NCBI GenBank assembly: GCA_903889445.1
Contig: CAISXF010000096.1
Location: forward strand, 1-64,000
DNA from: an uncultured Pseudomonadota bacterium
Lineage (GTDB): Bacteria > Pseudomonadota > Gammaproteobacteria > Methylococcales > Methylomonadaceae
Direction of reading: 5' to 3'
DNA length: 64,000 nucleotides
In this document: positions 59,205-64,000 of the stretch, in pieces
Numbering within the stretch: position 1 is the first letter of the stretch
How the letters are laid out: every line of letters starts with the position of its first letter
Position numbers and translations under genes: made by a program
The notes under the pieces: model-generated
The model's input: only the letters and a program-made list of their open reading frames with translations
The model's database searches: none
What the model was told of the DNA's origin: nothing

Positions 59205-62200
59205 ATGGCAACTACCACCACAACCAAATTTGTATTTGCAGCCACCACGGATATTGCCGAAGTCACGCCGGCGTTGTTTCTTAAATTTACCACCGCCGAT
59301 TTTGCTAAATTGACCAAAACACAAGCGGCAGGTTTAACAGCGGAACAATTAGCTGTTTTGACCGTAAAAACCATCGGTTATCTCACACCACAATTCAAAG
59401 CTATCGATCCTGGCGCGTTGCCAGGCATCAGTGCGAAAGTCATTCCGAGTTTGCCGATTACGCCCTTAACAATCGATCAAGTTAATGGCTTAACGCTCGA
59501 GCAAATGGCGGCGTTGACTTCGACGCAAGTAGCTTCGTTTACCAAAACCCAATTAGCGGCTGTAGATAGTGATCATTTAGGTGCATTATCTACAGGCACT
59601 GCAAAATTACCTGGTGGATTAGGGGGTTTGAAAATCACCTTGCTAGATACGGATCATGTCGTAATGTTAACGCCGCCCCAAATTACGGCATTAACTCCAG
59701 CGCAAATTGCAGCATTTACTTCCACTCAACTCAGCGTTTTAACCGCTGATCAAGCACCGGCATTGACTACCGCACAGGCAGCAAGTTTCTCGTCTAAAGC
59801 CTTTGCTTCTTTGCCTACTGATGTTCTGGCGATTTTGGATAACACCTTTATTGCCGCGATTCCTTCAAAAACATTTGGCGCATTAACGAGTGAGCAATTA
59901 GCGGCTATTACGCCTGATCAAGCTCCAGCAATTACGGCGGGACAAATTGGTGCGTTGACCGCAGACAAAGTTGCCGATTTACCAGCAGAAGATATTGCGG
60001 CATTAGATCCCAAAGCCATTGCTGGTTTTAATAAAAACATAGCGGGGTTGACGCTTTCAGACTTAACCGGCGATGGACAACTGGCGGCATTGAAACCCGC
60101 GCAATGGGGGCTTTTAAACACGGCATCAATCGCTGCGATTGATGCCGAGGGTGCTGCTCTATTAACGCCGCAAGCCCTATCGGCGTTAACGGCAGTACAG
60201 GTAAAGGCTCTTTCACTCATCGCCGTAGTTGCGATTGATCCAGCCTCAATTCCTGGATTAACAGTAAAAAACATTCTGGGTTTAGATGCTACTCAAGTTG
60301 CGGTATTAACGTCTGATCAAGCGGCGGCAATCAATCCAGCGCAAGCTAAAGTATTGACCGCAACACAAATTGCTAGTTTGGTCTCGGATGATGTTATTGC
60401 GTTACAGCCTGCCACGTTGAAAGCAATTACCGTAGCAGCAGTACCTTCGCTAGCTATTTCCGCATTTTCCAGAATGACAGCAGAACAAATTGCGGCAATG
60501 ACAACGGCTCAAATCGCCGTATTGACCACAGCGACAGCGGGTCAATTAGCTGCTTTCGGTGCAGATCAGGCATCGGCATTAACAGCTGCACAAGTCGCTA
60601 AGTTAAGTTCAATTCAAGCAACTACTTTAACAGCAACCGCCATTGCTGCACTAAACCCCAAAGTAATTAAAGGTTTAGATATTCGTGGTTTTGATACAGC
60701 AGACATTGCAGCATTAACGGCCGAACAAGCACCATTCTTAACATCAGCAACTACACAAATCGGTGGTCTAACGACGGTACAAGCCGCAGCTTTAACGGCG
60801 AGTTTTATTGACACACTTAAACCCGCTGCGTTCAAAGGGTTAACGACTATTACACTTCCTGCATTGACGACTTCGGCTGTTCCTTCAATTACCACGGCAC
60901 AATTGGCACAGCTAGCAACGACAACTTTGGGTCAACTGGAATCATTAACACAAACTCAAGTCGCTAAATTAAACTCCGATGCCTTAACGTGGATACGCGA
61001 CACGAAAGGTTTCGTCACGATGACGGGTGGCACGACAGCTTCGGGTATTGAAACTTCTGGAACCGTTGCTGCTCCGACTGCTGCCGCAGTGATTACGGCA
61101 GGTAAATCCGCTGTGACGATTACAGGCAGTGTGGGTGCTGATTCGATTACGGGTGGTTTGTTCGCGGATTCTATTGATGGTGGCACAGGTAACGATACGA
61201 TTCTGGGTGGTTTAGGTGCCGATACTATTACCGGTGGTACAGGTAATGACAGCATTGACGGTGGAGTGGGTAACGACACTATCGTATTTACCGATGTTGC
61301 CGACACGATTATTGGTGGCGATGGTGCTGCCGACACTCTCACTGTTGCAGCCACTGTTGCCGCTCTGCCTGATGCTAACCTAGCCACTGTTGAATATATT
61401 ACTGTCGCTGGTGTTAATGCGAGCTTTGCGTTACAAACCGAGGCATTGATTATTACCGCAGGTACAGCAGCAGCTACGATTACGGGCGGCACAGCGGCGG
61501 ATTCCATTACGGGCGATTCGGGTGCAGATTCGCTTGCTGGTGGTTCTGGTGCGGATACTATCACGGGTGGTTCTGGCGCAGATACTATTACTGGTGATTC
61601 TGGTGCGGATTTAATTACGGGTGGTTTAGGGGCAGATAATCTTACCGGTGGCGCAGATGCCGATACGTTTGCGATTACGCCAGCCGATACCGCCATTGAT
61701 ACAATTACCGATTTTGGTTATGGGTCAGATGCAATTAGCGGTGTTTATACGGCTGCGGGTCAGTTAAATATCGCGATGTACAGTGCCGCTACAGGTGCGT
61801 TAGATTTATCAACGACATTAGCTTCATACGGCACAGCAAGTGTCACAGGTGGTGCAGCGGCTGATACCATTACGGGCGGAGCCGGTGCTGATTCTTTCGT
61901 TGCACTTGCTTCAGGCGATAGCGTCAGTGGTGGTGCGGGTATCGATACAATAACCTTTGCGGCTGCTATCACCTCCGGAACGATCGTAGGTGGTGCGGGT
62001 CAAGATGTACTCACTTTTGGTGGTACGACAACAAACGTTGCAACCATTTCCGATACTGACGGCATCACTATTAACGGCACGACTGGTGTTGAAACACTAA
62101 CCTTCAGCACCGCCACGGTTGCGGCGACAACGGTTATCGGTGGTGGTACGGGTACAGATGTTCTTACTTTAGGTAGTTTTACCAATGCGCTAACTATCAA

Positions 62201-63935
62201 TAGCGGTTTAATGTCTGTTACCGGTGGTACAGGTATTGATACGCTGACATTTGTAACAACCGCAATGACAGCTGTAACCGTCAATAGTGGTACGGGTGCG
62301 GATATATTGGTTTTGCCAGATACGACAAATAGTGGTGTAACCATCAATGACTCTGATGGTACTTCTGTTACCGGTGGTTCGTTGGTTGATACGCTTACTT
62401 TTACAACGGCGGCATTAGCGACAACTGTTGCGGGTGGTACAGGTGCCGACGTTGTTACTTTCAGTGGCACTGCCAATACAGCAACATTCAATGATGCGAC
62501 AGTGTCAGTGGTAGGTGGTTCGGGGGTTGACGCACTGACTTTTGCAACAACAGCGATGACAGCGGTAACCGTAAACAGTGGCACGGGTGCAGATACATTG
62601 GTATTACCGGACACGACAAATAGTGGTGTCACCATCAATGACGCTGATGGTATTTCTGTTACCGGTGGTACATTAGTTGATACGCTTACCTTTACAGTAG
62701 CAGTATTAGCGACAACTGTTGCGGGTGGCACAGGTGCGGATACATTGGTATTACCAGACTTAGTGAATACCGGTGTGTTTATCAATGACGCGAACATTTC
62801 CGTAACTGGTGGTAGTTTGGCGGATACGATTACGTTTATTACTACCGCAATGGCTAATGTCACAGTAGTTGGTGGTACCGTGGTTGGTGATAGTATCGCT
62901 GCAGTCCCCGCAACCGCTAATACGGCAACGTTCCAAGATATGGATACGGTGACCGCAACCGCTGGTCTAACCGGTTCTGTGTACACAATTACGGGTACGG
63001 TTGCGACTTCTGTAGTGCCTGGTGCTGGTGTACAGACCATCACAAGTACAAATACTACAACGGCGACGACTATTTCGGTTCCTACTGCAGTAACAACATC
63101 GATAGTAACAGGAGCTTCAACAGGTGCATATACAATTACTCCTGCTTTGGCGACTACCTTTACCACCATCGATGCAACATCAAGTACAGCAGGTGCGATT
63201 ACTGTTGCAGCTCAATCCGCAACAAATGTAGCGATGGCAATACAAGAAGGTACCGCCAGTGCGGCAACCTTTACTATTTCTGGTGGTAATACAGGGCAAA
63301 CGATTACAGTAGGTGGTGTAACACCATCAACAACAGCTCACACTTTCACCAGTACAGCAACGTCTATTATTAGCTACACTTCTGCTGCAGGCGCACAAAC
63401 CATTACAACTGGCGCAGGTGCAGATACCATTTCTGCTGGTGCGGGTAACGATATTATTGCTTCAGGTGGTGGGATTGACTCGATTACTGGCGGCTTAGGT
63501 GCAGATGCCATTACATTAAGCGTTGACTCTGCCGTCGATAAAATTATTGAAGCTGATGGGGATAGCGTTGCGTATTCAGCTGCGACATATGCAGGTACAG
63601 TTTTCGCAGCTTCAGATACGATTACCTTCGCAAATGGTGTCGATGTGATTACTAACTTCTTGGCAGGTGCTGGCGGTGATACTTTGGATGTCACTACCGC
63701 AGCCGCCGCACCTACAACAGCTATCGGTGTGACTGTAACTGCACTGACTACAAACACAACCTACATGCTTTCCGGTGCATATACGTCATCTACTGGGGTG
63801 TTCGTTATTGCGGCGAGTGGTGGTGCAGATACGTTGATTGTTTGCGATTCGGCTACCACAGCGGTAACGGCTGACACATGGATTGTGTTAAGTGGTGTAA
63901 CTAATACTAATCTGATGGCTGCTAACTTTGTTTAG
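59205..63935 (+). CDS. Giant repeat/RTX-type surface or secreted protein (S-layer or adhesin-like)
   Basis: 1576 aa, no classical N-terminal signal; ~600-aa N-terminal half of LTxxQ(I/A)AALT-type repeats, then GGTGNDTILGGLGADTITGG RTX nonapeptides and longer TGADTLVLPDTTNSGVTINDxDGxSVTGG repeats. Confidence 0.85.
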   Translation: MATTTTTKFVFAATTDIAEVTPALFLKFTTADFAKLTKTQAAGLTAEQLAVLTVKTIGYLTPQFKAIDPGALPGISAKVIPSLPITPLTIDQVNGLTLEQMAALTSTQVASFTKTQLAAVDSDHLGALSTGTAKLPGGLGGLKITLLDTDHVVMLTPPQITALTPAQIAAFTSTQLSVLTADQAPALTTAQAASFSSKAFASLPTDVLAILDNTFIAAIPSKTFGALTSEQLAAITPDQAPAITAGQIGALTADKVADLPAEDIAALDPKAIAGFNKNIAGLTLSDLTGDGQLAALKPAQWGLLNTASIAAIDAEGAALLTPQALSALTAVQVKALSLIAVVAIDPASIPGLTVKNILGLDATQVAVLTSDQAAAINPAQAKVLTATQIASLVSDDVIALQPATLKAITVAAVPSLAISAFSRMTAEQIAAMTTAQIAVLTTATAGQLAAFGADQASALTAAQVAKLSSIQATTLTATAIAALNPKVIKGLDIRGFDTADIAALTAEQAPFLTSATTQIGGLTTVQAAALTASFIDTLKPAAFKGLTTITLPALTTSAVPSITTAQLAQLATTTLGQLESLTQTQVAKLNSDALTWIRDTKGFVTMTGGTTASGIETSGTVAAPTAAAVITAGKSAVTITGSVGADSITGGLFADSIDGGTGNDTILGGLGADTITGGTGNDSIDGGVGNDTIVFTDVADTIIGGDGAADTLTVAATVAALPDANLATVEYITVAGVNASFALQTEALIITAGTAAATITGGTAADSITGDSGADSLAGGSGADTITGGSGADTITGDSGADLITGGLGADNLTGGADADTFAITPADTAIDTITDFGYGSDAISGVYTAAGQLNIAMYSAATGALDLSTTLASYGTASVTGGAAADTITGGAGADSFVALASGDSVSGGAGIDTITFAAAITSGTIVGGAGQDVLTFGGTTTNVATISDTDGITINGTTGVETLTFSTATVAATTVIGGGTGTDVLTLGSFTNALTINSGLMSVTGGTGIDTLTFVTTAMTAVTVNSGTGADILVLPDTTNSGVTINDSDGTSVTGGSLVDTLTFTTAALATTVAGGTGADVVTFSGTANTATFNDATVSVVGGSGVDALTFATTAMTAVTVNSGTGADTLVLPDTTNSGVTINDADGISVTGGTLVDTLTFTVAVLATTVAGGTGADTLVLPDLVNTGVFINDANISVTGGSLADTITFITTAMANVTVVGGTVVGDSIAAVPATANTATFQDMDTVTATAGLTGSVYTITGTVATSVVPGAGVQTITSTNTTTATTISVPTAVTTSIVTGASTGAYTITPALATTFTTIDATSSTAGAITVAAQSATNVAMAIQEGTASAATFTISGGNTGQTITVGGVTPSTTAHTFTSTATSIISYTSAAGAQTITTGAGADTISAGAGNDIIASGGGIDSITGGLGADAITLSVDSAVDKIIEADGDSVAYSAATYAGTVFAASDTITFANGVDVITNFLAGAGGDTLDVTTAAAAPTTAIGVTVTALTTNTTYMLSGAYTSSTGVFVIAASGGADTLIVCDSATTAVTADTWIVLSGVTNTNLMAANFV

Positions 63936-64000
63936 TCGGCTTAATTGCAATTTTGTGGAGCGGGTTAATTCCTAATCCACTTTAAAACCAAAAAACTGCC

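Noticed and set aside
60956-63757. Large minus-strand ORFs (246, 389 and 127 aa, Val/Pro/Ala-rich)
   Set aside because: Antisense to the Thr/Gly-rich repeats of the giant 1576-aa gene; low-complexity shadows.

Overview
Gene-dense window from a probable gammaproteobacterial chromosome (inferred from gene content: pheST-ihfA-merR, epmA/efp/epmB, apaGH, mpl, rsgA, msrPQ). Most of it is housekeeping genes, broken up by accessory patches. The observations I think most deserve follow-up are: (1) a 98-bp perfect TGAC tetranucleotide tract lying between the start codon and the signal peptide of a LamG-type secreted protein. The start with the best Shine-Dalgarno (51790) is out of frame by one repeat unit, which is a strong phase-variation candidate. 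(2) A 6-kb accessory patch (33.3-39.15 kb) between pepA and a 1220-aa oxidoreductase, in which short remnants of that oxidoreductase gene recur in direct orientation at module boundaries (about 33.31, 34.95 and 35.60 kb). The modules include a candidate PARIS-like AAA-ATPase/TOPRIM(DUF4435) defence pair, a J-domain protein, DUF4160/DUF2442 genes, a toxin/antitoxin-like pair and a methyltransferase fragment. (3) Three copies of a ~45-bp leader repeat, each just upstream of a small accessory gene, in the island separating efp from epmB. (4) A stand-alone duplicated N-terminal Mpl domain directly upstream of full-length mpl. (5) A short LOV photoreceptor in a same-strand cluster with SRPBCC, fatty-acid-hydroxylase and MsrPQ genes. 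No tRNA, rRNA or CRISPR array was recognised. All family calls come from reading motifs by eye; no database search was run.
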